Source: Halichondria panicea
Taxonomy: Eukaryota > Porifera > Demospongiae > Suberitida > Halichondriidae
Length of the DNA: 64,000 nucleotides
Assembly (NCBI RefSeq): GCF_963675165.1
Contig: NC_087384.1
Span: 5,201,182 to 5,265,181 of the forward strand
Direction: 5' to 3'
Position 1 is the first letter of the stretch. The number at the start of each line of letters is the position of its first letter. Made by a program: the position numbers and the translations under genes. The notes under the pieces are model-generated. The model was not told where the DNA came from. It saw only the letters and a list, made by a program, of their open reading frames with translations, and did not search any database. Positions 35,030-49,200 of the stretch are shown piece after piece.

Positions 35030-35830
35030 GACAAGCACTTGTATTATTATGATAGCACCATCAACAGTCGCACTATACTCTCGAGCATCATTCTTGCAAC
35101 AATTATTCCTGGAAATCGGAAAGGTGGATTCTGAGGCCGGTTGGCCACACATATATTAATAGCAAGTCAATAGCCACATGTTGCTACATGTAAGATATAA
35201 GGGAAGCCAAGCATTTCTGTTTACTGTTTACACATGCTTTGTGTGTATAGCTTATAAATATTCATGAACCACTTAAGTGGTCGTGAATATTGACTGTTTG
35301 AAATTTGAATCCTTGAATGAGCCTTGGTTCTTACAACAAATCTAATATCTACTTGTAAAACTCTAGCTACTAGCCAGCAACAAATTCACTGAGTTTTATG
35401 CTCTGAACTTGTCTCTTTATGGCGCTTACTTGCCACCAGTTGAATTTCGTCATTGGAATGCATTTTAACGACTTCTTTGTCTTTCTTGCCTTCAATCAAG
35501 AAATAGCAGCCACGTGAGCTTAATCGCGTGTCGTACCTCCGAGTAGACAATGAACAATGAGCTGTTCCTTAAAGGCTACCAGGACACCTATAATCACTAT
35601 GTCATCAACCTGTCAATGGCAGTTAAACGCTACATTCGCCTATAAACATGCATGTTGGCTCGATCGGAAATTCGATGGTGGTCGTTATACAGTGCACACT
35701 GGAATGGCGTCGCAACGATGTCCCGGTTTGATAAGTCACACCCCACCAGGCTTGTCACCTCGGACTCGTCGGGGTCGTGGGGATGCATGTGAGGCATTCT
35801 ATAACCAGCTCTGGTTCCATCAAGTGGGCC
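35030..35830. repeat. Direct repeat, copy 2 with family fragment
   Basis: Partner of 31970-32620. It begins with the family fragment (TVALYSRASFLQQLFLEIG), continues through the AAGCCAAGCATTTCTG part and, after a ~200 bp insertion, resumes at GAACAATGAGCTGTTCCTTA. Confidence 0.75.
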
Positions 35831-37849
35831 ACGGAAAATCTCAAATAGGACCCAAACATAACCTCACTTCGCTCGGAAATATGTCTTGTGTCAGTGTCAG
35901 TTGCAATTGTGTGCTGTGTTTATGATGACTATACGTCCTATAATTATTATGTCATTTTTGGGGGGGAAAAATCTGATTTTTTATGGGACTTTTTATGAAT
36001 AATATAGGCACATTTTTCAAGAACTATAATAATGAGTGAAAAAAGTATAGGGGGTTATTTCGAGACATTTTTTCACGGATTGCTCATTTTCGAGATAGGG
36101 GTTCATATGACCATACCCCTACAGTAGAAACGATCGGAATGATTCTTGAAATGTTCGAGGACCTAAATTTTCAAAGTTTGCGGTCCGAGATAATTTAGTG
36201 CCTCGTAAAACCCGCTACTGGTACGTACATCTATCGAATAAAGGCCTAGCTAGCCCTGCAGCCAACAATTCAAGCATTCAAATATTAGTACCCCATTAAT
36301 GTTCATGACCATTTAAGTAAAAGTTTAATTCACAATTCTGAGGGAGTCACTAGCTTGTTACAACCAAGTGTCTTATGGAATGACCTGTGTACATTGTATT
36401 CATATTTGCTTAATTAGTTCCCAGACTTTTTGACGACACACACACACTATCAGGTGGGTGGTGCATGTGTGGGCATTAGTGTAGTTTTACAGCTGACTTG
36501 TTCTTTGCTGTGATCCTACAATGCATATAATTATGTCTCATGCACTACTAAAACTCAAATCTCAAAAGTTTCTGCATACCTCTAGCTCCTGTTTGCTTCT
36601 TGGCTAGCATTTATTATGTAACACTCTTTATGTTAACAATAATTATGTCAACAGCCGAGGGTTAGCACTTCAGTACTCTGTAGTTCCCATTTTAATTCCC
36701 ATGCATGGATGATCAATTAAAAACAATGGTGGGTGGTGGGTATTTACGATATTTATGTTGATGGTACACATATAATCTACAATATCGGGTGTATGCCTCG
36801 ATCTATAATGTACAGGGTATTAATGCTAGCATCATACAGTCATTTTAGTAAAACTTGCAATATTTTGTGTAACTTGGCTGTAACCACGTAGTAACCACAG
36901 AAAGGACATGATTATGAATATAATTAAACCATGTAAGCAGCAAAACCAAGTCAAATATCAGTTATGTAACAGCAAGCATGCATTGAATGACTTCAGCACA
37001 GCCTCAGAAAACAGCTCCATATGCCAATGAAACTCAGTTGAGAATGGTTATTTAATTGACCTTATACCCATTATAATTATTTTACGAGTTATTAATATAC
37101 ATCGCAGGGTGGCAGTGTCAGTGTTGTAGGCTAGTGGAGAAGGGAAGCAACATGCATGCATTACTGTATGCTGAAAATAAGTTACATGGGTATAATTATG
37201 TACATGTATAGTGTTATCTCGAAATTAATGAGAACCCTGGACACTTATACAACATTCTCTTCATTGGCATGTTTGAACTGTTCTCTGAGGCCATGCGAAG
37301 TCATTATGGTGTACAGTGTACATGCAATGCAGAAAAAGTAGTGCTTGCTGTTAGATGTTTGAACTTTCCATGCTTAATCGTATTCATAATCATCTATGTG
37401 GTTACAACTGTGGTTACAGCAAAGTTTATCAGAATTGCAAGTTTTACTAAAATGACTGTAACATTGACATACATGTACCTATATCAGATAATTACTTATT
37501 ACACAGCCCAAAGAACAGGTCAGCTGTAAAACTACACTAATGCCCACACATACACCATCCACCTGATAGTGTGTGTGTCGTCAAAAAGTCTGGGAACTAA
37601 TTAAGCAAATATGAATACAATGTACACAGGTCATTCCATAAGACACTTGGTTGTAACGAGCTAGTGACTCCCTCAGAATTGTGAATTAAACTTTCACTTA
37701 AATGGTCATGAACATTAATGGGGTACTAATATTTGAATGCTTGAATGAGTCGACAGAAAGTCAGTGCAGATAGTGTTGCGAATAATTTTTTAAAGCAAAC
37801 ACTCGGAATGGTGTGAACTGCATATGCATGGACATTTAATCCTAAGACA

Positions 37850-38220
37850 TCACCACGTGAGACAGAGTGCCACCAAGGGGAGAGGCTCAATGAGGTTGTT
37901 AAATGCCGCAATATACTGGTTCTACAAGTATGTTAACCCCCACAACCCACCACGTTTCATTGTCAGCCGTGCTTGCAAGTATAACAAACAAGTAAAATAG
38001 TTAAACACAGCTTGAGTATTGAAAGCATTCTCAGAACCCCTATAATTTTATAGTGACAATTTTGATAACATGCACAACATAATTATGTCGATCAACAGTC
38101 ACATGCAATGCCATGCACTACCCTCGATTGCATCAATCATTCTTGCAATGCCTGGAAATTGGAAGGGTGGAATCCAAGGCCGCTTGGCCACATGCACACA
38201 TTTATTATTAGCTATGAGAA
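37850..38220 (+). pseudogene. Two-module family, decayed copy
   Basis: Pieces in broken frames: GAGACAGAGTGCCACCAAGG (ETER-x-R), AACCCACCACGTTTCATTGT with CAGCCGTGCTTGCAAGTAT (VSRACKY end of module 1), then CCTGGAAATTGGAAGGGTGG and CTTGGCCACA from module 2. The subfamily is that of 19156-19884. Confidence 0.75.
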
Positions 38221-39556
38221 TAGCAAGTCAATATTTACATATACACATGCATGTATGCAAAGGCGTATGTTTTCTTGCTATACATGTAAGATGTATCAGG
38301 GGAAGCATTTCTGTTTAATACACATTCATCCTTAATTTGTGTGTATGCATGCCTATGATTATTCATGGGCCATCGAATATTAAATTGACTGTTCCCTTGA
38401 ATGAGTTGGCAGGAAGTCTAGTGCAGTGTTGTGAATACTAAGAAAGACTAACTGTATAATTATACTGCATGTACAGTGTACACTATACAATGAACAATGA
38501 GCTGTTGCTGACATGTTTCATGGTTTAGTTAACACTACCAGGATATACCTATATATAGCGGCATATGTAAAGAATAGCAAACACAACTACATCATGCAAT
38601 TATGGTACTCTTAATAAACACCGACATTATCAGTATAAACATCTACTCCAGAATCCAACGTGGCGAACATTAGTCAATACATACGAATGCAGTATCCTAC
38701 GTACAAAGTCAAGTGTATTAATTGAAGACGTCTGTATATCCTGGCTTTATCTATTTTAGGTGTTCTAGTTATAGTTATCCTTATAGTTATGTAATCTTAC
38801 CCTTTGTTATGTAATCCAGAGAATGTTCTGGATTGTTTTTGGCCTCATGCTTATTCTTTTATTTTGTAATTCATTTCCGGTTTGAACCGGTTTTTCTGAG
38901 TCTCTGATGCTCTTTGTTGTTTTTGGAATCCGTGTGTTGATCCTAGCTAGAGCTAAAGTATATCAGTCTATATCTGTCTACTTGGGTCACTACAACGTCT
39001 ATAGCAACAGACGCGTTTGTATGTGGTTTGGTTCTCAGTGAAACCCCTATACGTACAGTATAAAGTCATGTTATATGTGCTGTACACGTTTACTCAGAAA
39101 TTGACTGTCGTACTGCTATAGTATTTGAAATTCATACTGTGTGGGGGTGTCGTTTAATTTTGTTAATTTTTTTTTAATGTGTCCCATTAAAACTATATAT
39201 AGTCACTCAGTATTGCGGCCCACGCCAGAAGGTTGGGAGTACTAATCATATTTGACTATACATACTTATAGTGGGTGGCAACACCCTGTGATTTGTCTAT
39301 AAGAAAGAAAAAAGTTGACATAAAGCAAACTTAAGGAACTTGGTGACAAAAGAACTCAGCCCCAAGCAAAAATAAAATCTGTTTCTATGGTGATTGTCAG
39401 CATTTTACCATATATAGCAATTACACCAAATGGTCTCTGGGAGGGCGTTATTAAAATTCCAATAAAATTCTTCGTGAAATCATCCTATATATACACAATG
39501 ATTCTACCGTAAGTGCATGTGCAGTGCAAAACGTATACGAGAGCGAATCATACACT

Positions 39557-42500
39557 ATGGCATCCAAGCCTGACACAGAGAGTGCTCAGACAGAAGGTTA
39601 TTACAGTGTAGCAGAACTATATGTAATTATTAATATAGCTATATCTTTCGTGCATGCAGAAACATTGTCAAGTGACACGAAAAGAGACTTCACAGATCTA
39701 AAGGCAAATGATCAAGAGACAAAATCAGAAAAAGGTGGTCTGTCTATATAATTTAATATAAGAATTTAGGCAATGATTACATAATAATTATTATCAGGAG
39801 TGAGCTGGCTTTCCAAGCTCCGAGGAAAGGGGCCAAACAAACACAAGCCAACAGCTGCACACAATTCAGAAGGTAAACATCTACACTGCAATGCATGCAT
39901 TATAATTATATCTGTGCATTAATACATGTGCAAGCGAGGTTTTCAGAGTTCTTGCATTTCAACGTCTATAGAGCGGAAGTACCTGTCATGTGAACGGTTA
40001 CGTAACACATTGGTCATTCAAATCCCTCCAATAAAATCGATTTGCGTTAAGCTGGAAGAAAATAAATCTAGGAAGGCTTTGCAAATCTTTGCACCACACA
40101 GTGGCGTTTCTAGGAATATTGGCAGGAGGGTGTTCAGGTCGCGCCAGAGCACGAACATTTGTGGATCCCGCCCACGCACCGGAAGCCACGCCCACATTTT
40201 ACTGCGCATTACAGGGAACAATACTGATTTTCAAAGAACATTTATGTCAATATCATAATTATCTACAAGTATTTTTCGCCGTGTAGAAGACGTAGTTTTG
40301 TCAGTTTATTGTTTTGTGTGATCGTACTACTGCTGTCTTTATTCTCTTCGGACCGTGCACTGAAAGACTTCTCTGCTGAGCAGCTATACTGCAGAGGAGC
40401 AAGAGGACCTGATCACACTCTACCTGAATAATTATACAATGGTTTTGATGCAGATATTCTGGTGATAGTATATTATTGTGCTCTCACTATAATGCCTATA
40501 GTGAGAGCACAATGATATACTATCACCAGAATATCTGCATCAAAACCATATTGTATAATGAGTGTTGCAAGCGTGCGCTCGCTCAAAAAGTATAAGTGTT
40601 ATAGTAGTTTTTATAATGAATTTTACATTAAAGTTAGTTTATCTCACCGAGAAGAAAAGACAATATTTACATGCATCTATTGTTGTTATCTATTGGCTTA
40701 CCAGGACCTCAAGAAAGAAGAAAATTGATTCTTCCAGGATCTGGAGTTCAGTGTATATAACATGTTGTACTATGGTTGCACCAAAGATCAAAGGCTTCAG
40801 TTGTAGTTTATACTACTTATACAACCTGTCTGACCACAGCCATGGTATATGGCTGTTATACCCTAGTGTATAACAGCCATATACCATGGCTTGTGGTCAA
40901 ACTACATGTACAGCTAGAACTGAATACAGTATCCCACCTTTGCAACAAAATTGGGTTTTTTGACACACTGTTTCAATTAAAACAATGACACACTAGATCT
41001 ACTCAATTCAATCAATATTAGAGCTAGAGTGAATTCAATACAAAAAAGGGTCTACTAATGTTTTAGTCAACATAAAAAGAGCCAAGTTCGAGTGATGAAT
41101 AGTTCCAAAAAGGAGGCAATTTGGAAGAACTCCGTGAACCGAACGATACTGGTTTGTTTGTGTTGCTTTTTTTCAACTTTCAACATTGGTTGTCACAACC
41201 TGCTTATTGCATTGCTGCATGGGACCAGGAGCAGTAAGAAGGGTCCAGACTGCCAAGTGTTTCTCAGACTAAAGAGACTGCACTGCACTGGGCCAGTACA
41301 GTAGGCTTGTGGAATGATATTTTCGGGTACATTTGCACTCTTTGTAGACAAGTAGCACCAGTGTACTTTCTTGAAGTGCCTTCTATAAAGATGCAGAAAC
41401 ACAGCCTTCACAATTGCTTGCTTGAATCATAGACGCTTGCTTGAATCAGCCATCGCGCTTTTTAAAAAGATAGCAAATTCATTGCATAGCTATAGCAACA
41501 GTGACGTCAAACAGTAGTTATAAGCATATTCATTGAAGAAGCATGACAGGAAGTAGCTAAACATAGTAGTACAGTTCTAAACATAGTACAAGCCAGTTAA
41601 ACTATGGCCTCTCGTGGTATATTTGCTTTACACGCTCGAGTAATCAGATAAACCAACTCGGCTGCGCCTCGTGGTTTATCAGATTACTCTCGCGTGTAAA
41701 TCAAATATACCACTCGAGGCCATTGTTTAACTATAACATAATATCTATCATAACTGAGAAGAAAAGACTTTGTGTACGTACATGCATATTGTTATATGGT
41801 AGTGTTTTGTGGCTAAGATAATTCTGCCAGGAGAATCTAGATCTGGATTAGATGGGCGTGCCCGTCCCCAGCCATAAAATGGGGGGACGGGTTTCAGCCC
41901 TATCTAGCATTCGTTCTGCTGCAGAAAATCATGCAGCACCAATTAGATTGCAGACTGCTTACGTAATACATTTTAGCACCAATCAGATTGTATATAGTTC
42001 TTACGTAATGCATTGAGCTCTGTGGTTAGAGGCGCGGCTAATATTAATAGTTAGTACGGGATACAGCAGAACGAATGCTAGATAGGGCTGAAACCCGCCC
42101 CCCCTTTTATGGCTGGGATTTGTTCTAGCGCCATGCACTATAGTGGCGCCCTATCAGATTGCAGCATTTTTCACGTGCTTGGTTACACTTCCAGTTGCGA
42201 AACCGCATGCAGTATGCTGTGGTTTATTCATGTCATCATGTCGGTTAACACCCACTTGAGAAGAAAAATATTCATGGCAGTGTTACATAATGCTGCAGAA
42301 CAAATCTTAGATAGGCTTGCAACCCGACCTCCCGTCAGGAGACGGTCGAGCCACGCCCAACTAGGCTACGCCCAGCTACATAGATATATGCACTGTGGAT
42401 CACAGCAAAGAAGCTTGGAGTCTCAGAGAAGTATGGCTCCTGGAGTAGGACCTAGCACTGAATCTGCTACAGAGTAGGCCCTGATAAATGATGCTTGGAA

Positions 42501-43207
42501 TAATTTTAGCAGATTAATAATATTATGGTGTAGGTGTCTAAGGCATCAATGTCCATGTTTGGTAAAGATCATTACATTAAGTTTTGCATAACGATGTTTT
42601 CATGACAAAAATGGCTGAAGGTGAATATATTTAGTCTCATGAATCAGCTGCCCTTTTAGGAATACGTATACCTAATTATGGATCAGTTCAATTCAGCAAG
42701 ATAACACGATAATTTTATATTAATTATGTCTTGAGTCAGTTGTGTGTTGTGTTTATTTCTACGTCTTAATTTTGTATGTCACATTTTTGGGGATTTTTAT
42801 AGGCACATTTTTCAAGAATAGGGGTGAAAATTTATCAGGGCCTACTATAGCCTCGAGACCAGGCCGATTCGAGGCTAGGCCTACTACAGAGACAGCAAGC
42901 CAGTCACAATTCTAGCTTTCTATTTTAGCGACCCTTTTCCATTGTTCCTGGTACGGGATCACTTCAGCTGTAAATCTCCAAGACCCTTTTCTCTGATTGG
43001 ACGGGGGCGCGAGAAAAGGGACTGACCTGCTACAGCTAGTTGGGCATGGCCCCACCCAGCTAGCCTCCTTCTAGCCTATTTTAATCGGTTTGGAATCGAG
43101 GCTAGCCTCCTTCACAAGGCCTCATCTTCAGTGCGCGGAGGTACGACAGGCATCTCAAGTAATTAGCCTCTGATTATGCCTCGGTGCGCATGCGCAAGCG
43201 AGTGTGC

Positions 43208-43265
<58 letters not shown>

Positions 43266-46200
43266 ACTGCTACAGCTGGTCAAGGATGACTCAAGTGCAA
43301 GTAAGAGTTTCTATAGGCTTCTAGTCATGTTACTTGGATTTTAATTCGGTGGATTTGCAAAATAATGCTTCGTTCTTGAGTTTATGCTTAGTTTTGCTTA
43401 CTTGGAATGCCATTACATTGCAGCCTTTTCAGAAGAGCACGTAGCCAAACTTGTTTACTGAATGTTGCTACTCTACTTAGTAGTTAGCTCTGCACTAGAA
43501 CGCTAGCTATTGGTAGCTGCAAGAGTGAGAAGAGAGCTGCAAGGCTCTGCAGACGGCAGCCAGAGGAGGTACGACATAGGTTGACCTTTTTGCTAATGAG
43601 TTACTCCCGTATTGCATTCCTGCAGCATTGGCAAAAAATACAGTGATAATTATAATGACACTAGAAATTAATACTGTTGTCTGTAGAGTGTACTGCACAG
43701 CAGTACTGCGTCCGAAGCGAAGATCAAACAAGAGCTTCCAGAAAGACTTAATAAATACTGCGTTGGATATTCCTGCTAAGCCTTCAGGTGGCATAACAAA
43801 GATTGTGTGTTCACAGTACATCAAGAGACAGTAGAATCCTGACGTCACTGGCCAGGATAGCAACCAGAAGTGTTGAAAGAGCCATTCCACGTCAGTAGTT
43901 TAGTGCAGGTAGTTCTATAAGATCGGCCCCTTGGGAAGGACATGAGTGGCACTGGGGTATCCTCTTTCAATGAGTTCGCACCCATCAGCTAGGAGGAGTA
44001 CGACGGGGGTTGGAGGGGAAGGTTCCATTTTGCTCCTGTATACAAATATATTAGTATGAACTTAAATTCACCATTCCACTATACATTTTGTAACTCAGTG
44101 TCCACACAAAACTAGCCTCGATCCCAGGCCGCACTTCCTTGAAGGCTAACACAACACCAGTGCCAGTGCCGTAATGTCATATCTTGATCCAGATACCCAG
44201 GATTGGGCTATAGGCTATAGTGTACAATTTCCAATGATGAAAGGGTATTATTGATTTATATCGCTCACCTTGACAATACATCCCAGGCCCAGCCACTTGT
44301 GGATACCCCTGAGCATAGTATATACAAGAGATCGATGACCAGAGTCTGAGGATAGACTCTACCAAGTGTATCTGGCAATCAATGGTACATGGTCTAATCA
44401 AGCGCTTGTATTAAATTGTGTAGTCAATCAAAGGTAGCCAACTGATAGCAGAAACTTGAGAACCTATATAGGTCTGTTCTTTCACAAGAGTGATGCTCCT
44501 TCTTCCTTCGCACAAGACAGCTCATCACACTCTAGCTAAGCCTATATCTATGACAAACTAAACTTGCAAAGAATAGACCTATGACACGGAGTTCTTTGTG
44601 ATTTAACGGTGATTTTACGGAGTAAGTATGCTTACATACACTATTAGTGTTTCTATTCGCTCCACCTTGCTCAGGTATTCGCTCTTTTTGAGCGAATACC
44701 TGAGCAACCACAGCAACCACAGCACATGCCCAGATACACGCCCAGATACAATCAATACCAGGCCGAGGAGGCGACCTAGTGTTCAATTGGAGACGGATCG
44801 GCCTGGGATCAAGGCTATAGTCTACCTAGATCTTGCCAAACATGAACAAGATTTGATAGCATAGGGCCCACACAAAATATCTGACCTTAACAAGCTTGAC
44901 AACGCTTTATACCTCTTCCCTTGTTTCAGTTTTCAGAGAACGCCTAACCGTTATAAAAGCGAAAACTCGGCCTGGGAATAAGCTTCAGAGAAGATAGAAG
45001 CTTCAGATAACTATGGTTAGCCGTTTGTTTCAAAATTGTCGATCATTTCCAACTGCAGGCGGTATTTTATCGAGCGATGTATTACAATCATTGAGCGATG
45101 TATTACAATTATTGAACAATGTATTACAATCATTAAGCGATGTATTAAGCGATGTATTATAATCGTTGAGCGATGTATTAAAATGATCGAGCAATGTAAC
45201 TATATTTATCCAGCGATGTACATATTTATCTAGGGATGTAACTCTATATATACACCCAGCGATGAATACGAGTTTAGAGTTCATAGGGTTCCAGTGGCAT
45301 ATCTAGAAAAAGTGATAGGTATAGGTGCTGCAGAGTCTCCTTCGACATCATTTCCGGTAGGTGCGGTGTCAATAATAAAGACGTAGATAATTTTGCAAGT
45401 GTTGTACTGCACTCTATTCTTGTCGAGCCATAGTCTGCATTGCAGTAGTGCTGCTTTTATCACAGCTTTTAAAGATACTACTGTACTAGATAGGTCTACA
45501 CAGCTACTCAGCTAGCTAGTACCAAGTCTGAGTGACTTCCATTAACCAATGAGTGAGACACAAAGATAATCAAGGTCAGGGGTGCTTGAGCACCCTCTGC
45601 TACCTGCTGGATCCGCCCCTGGGTTCAAAGGTTACTTTATCGTGTAGCCTTTAATCAGAGTACAGACTATATAGACAGAGAGACATTCGTGACTGAAATA
45701 ATAATTATGTTTCTCTACAGAAGAGGAGGATTTAACAATGGTTTAGGGTTTAGGAGCAAGCAAGGTTCTGAAAGCCCTGCCCTAACACTTTTGCATTGCA
45801 TGGCATGTCCACCCTCGTTATTGTTGCTGCTGAATGCATGCATGGGGTGTGTATACACTGTAATTAGTATAGATATGTAAGATGTAAGATGTAATGTTTG
45901 GCAAAACGTGGGCGTCAGGCCAAGCAGAACCAGCCGCCCCTATAGTGCCCCCACCAAGTGCCTCCACCATGCATGTAGGAAGCAATCCTTTCGCCTGCTC
46001 CATGCTGTTAACATGCCATGTAATGCAAAAGTGTTAGGGCAGGGCTAGTTCAGAACCTGCTTGCTCCTAAACCCTAAACCGGCCATTGTTAAATCCTCCT
46101 CTTTTGTAGGGGAACATAATTATTATTTCAGTCACGAATGTCTCTCTGTCTAGTCTGTACTTTGATTAAAGGCTGCAGGATAAAGTAACCTTTGAACCCT

Positions 46201-49200
46201 ATAAACTCTAAACTCGTATTTATCGCTCGATGAATGACCTATCATCGCTGGATGTACAGAGTTACATCCCTAGATAAATATGTACATCGCTGGATAAATA
46301 TAGAGTTACATCGCTCGATCATTTTAATACATCGCTTGATAATAGTAATACATCGCTCAATGATTGTAATACATCGCTCGATAAAATACCATCTGCAGTT
46401 GGATTAATGATCAACAATTTTAAACAAACAGCTAACCATAGCTAATATAGCTAGCCATTCCAATCAATTCCAATAAATAAATGATAAACAGAAACTGACT
46501 TCTAGTACACAAATATAAATGTCACGAAAGTGAACGGGAATATCCATTCGTCAGAATCTGACGAACGACTGACGCATGCGCAGACAACTAGTTGTTCGCC
46601 TAACCGTTATAAAAGCGAAAACTCGGCCTGGAATCGAGGGCTAGGAGTGCAGCAGGTTTTCTTAGTGACTGCATGCAAGAGTATAATTATGATAGAGAGA
46701 GAGTATCGAACGTAGGCATACTGCGCATGTGTAGTAGATTACATCACCCATGCTTGGATTGGTCAGTGTGCAAATTCCAAACTTGTGACATACAGGAAGT
46801 CACGTTACTCTCCGCATACATCTGATGTAAGTATGCCTACGTTCGATACTCTCTTCTTGGTGACTGTTTGATCTTTCCTTCAGCTCTCCATTCTCAATCG
46901 GTATTTATGTATTATGCACTGGCTATAATTATAAGGCATAGACCTCCATGCTCTTGAATAATATTGCACTTTAACAGGACAGTATTAATTAACAATTTAA
47001 ATAAAATAATGGCTGTCATTTAACATGCAATATCTCATTAATTAATGGTTAGTTAATAATACTGCATGACAGCCACAAATTCAACATAATCATTACACAG
47101 CAATAATAGGAGAGGAGCTTAATGGAAACAGAAGCATCTTCTCTTTTTGAATGTCTTCTCTTCATGCACTTCTATACTGCATGCTTATTGAGGTTCCACT
47201 TAATATGAATGTCATAATTATGATATACTTCTGTACTGAAAAAGAAAGGGAATCCGACTAGAAAAACATTTGCAATGTGAAAAATTGCTAGGATTGGCAG
47301 AGGAACCACCAAAAAGCGTGGAAACAAGAAATCAGACGAGAGTATATACTCCAATCCATTACAACATCATGAACATGTACAACTATAGTGTGTTAATACG
47401 TTACATCATAGCATCACAATAATTATGTTCCAGATCTATACTGACTAATTATAGTCATCACAAATCATCATGATTATATTATATTTATGCATGTAATATA
47501 ATTATGTATATAATTATAGGGATCGGTCATCACCCCAGTGAAAATTGCTAGGATTGGCTGGGAAAAACTACAAGCGAAAAAGTACATGTGAATGACGTTG
47601 TAACGGATTGGAGTTATGCTCTCGTCTGATTTCTTGTTTCCACGCTTTTTGGTGTTCTTCTGGCCAATCCTAGCAATTTTTCACATTCTAGTCCGATAAT
47701 GTGTGTATAAAAGCTATTAGTAGCTTTATGTTATGTAGCTTTGGCACCTCCACCGAGGTATTAGCACCCGCGGTGCTTTCATTATAATTATTATAATACA
47801 GGCTACCCGAAAAAACAAAGATTGGCAAAAGAAACGTCTATACCACTTGTAACACACGATCAACACAGCAAGTCAATTGTCGTGAACCAGGAAGCTATAC
47901 AACTATTACGGACTATTACAAAACCAGTTGCTGTTCTGGGCATATGTGGCCCTTATAGGACTGGAAAGTCATATTTCTTGTCCCAAGTATTAGGTGGAGA
48001 TGGTTTCAAAGTGAGCCATTCCAGTAATCCATGCACTAGAGGGATCTGGATGTCCACAAATCTATTAGAATTTGATGACCACGTCCTAATACTACTCGAT
48101 ACTGAGGGTATAGGTGCTGCTCAGGCAAGCGAGACCTCCTCCAAAGAGGAAGTGATGAGTATCCTCATTCTCGTCACTCTACTGAGCTCTTGTTTGATAT
48201 ACAATACCCAGGGAGCAATCAATGAATCGGATGTCGAGAAAATGAGGTACAAATACACATAATACTTATAAGTAGGACCAACAGGTTGAGATTTATGACA
48301 AATAATTATAGTCTTGTATACCAGCCTCAAAGAGTCTAGATAGAATTTACAATTAAGACTTGTGCCAGGCCTTAAGTCCCACGGTTAACTGAGTGGTGAT
48401 GTTAACCACTGTGGTCAAATTTTACCAAAATGGGCCTGGTTACAAAATCATTAGAAGAATGTCGAACAATAATAATTATGCCTCGAGGTGTAGCCACACG
48501 AGGGATTACGGTTAAAAGCTGACTGTGTGTGTGTGTCTGTTCCAACTGTAATTAACTGCTCAACTGTTGCAATGCGACGAAAACTAACCGGCAGCTTCTA
48601 TAGGTTTCTAGCCACGTTCTCTTGAATTTTGATTCATGGATTAGCAAAGTAAAGCTTCTTTCTCGAGTTATGGCTACATTGAAGGCTGTTGCAGTCTCTT
48701 CAGATCTTCTGTTCACACAAACTTTCTATTCAATTTTCACTATAGTGCTAGCTGTTTGTTAGCTACAAGAGTCAGAGCTGCAAAGCTGCATGCATGCCTA
48801 TAGTGCCTAGTTCCTATGGTGACTCTGACGTAGCCTTGTTCCAAGCCGAGCTGTCTCTAAAATAAGTCTTCATCTCCACTGTCAACTATATATCTATACA
48901 TGTATACTGCTATACATGTAGCACTCTGCATGATGATGATCCAGCAGTATACAGTATAGAGCCGGCCTCAATTATCCGGCTTGGCAATTTTCTTTTTATT
49001 AATAATTCAGAAAATGAGCGTGTCCCTTAAATGCGCATGCGCGTTGCAGCTGCTACTATGGAGACAGGCCTGCTTATGTTCTGCGCATGCGCAGACAACC
49101 ATGTGGCACTTGCTGTTTATCATTGAAGTGGGTGAATCAAGGCATGGTTTATATCTATTCAGTTATCCGGTTCTACTGTAGATGTATAATAAGCGCTAAT

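Larger units (their letters stand above)
39873..47801. other. Large intron of the GBP-FN3 gene, filled with inverted repeats
   Basis: If exons 1-3 are linked to exon 4, this 7.9-kb interval is intron 3. It contains separate near-perfect palindromes at 40431-40559, 40831-40899, 41605-41733, 41867-42117, 44669-44706, 45010-46440, 46697-46854 and 47250-47698, a (GT)n tract at 43206-43262, and several GCCTCGATTCCAGG ends. I see no coding gene inside it. Confidence 0.6.

Noticed and set aside
39926-40258. 110-codon open frame after GBP exon 3
   Set aside because: Overlapping frames on both strands and GC-rich repeat character (GCCCACGCACCGGAAGCC); no splice phase fits.
43507-43890. 127-codon minus-strand open frame
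   Set aside because: It lies mostly in a dispersed repeat, with no homology and no splice context.
45036-45233. Open frame with repeated ERCITII units
   Set aside because: It is a translation of the minisatellite in the foldback element; the opposite strand also gives a repetitive frame.
45010-46440. Possible CRISPR-like array from the regular ~20-bp repeats
   Set aside because: Repeats are contiguous with no spacers and the sequence is eukaryotic; it is a minisatellite.
47822-48262. Free-standing short GTPase gene
   Set aside because: There is no ATG in frame, an acceptor is upstream and a donor downstream, and the frame joins in phase to 53576; it is an internal exon.
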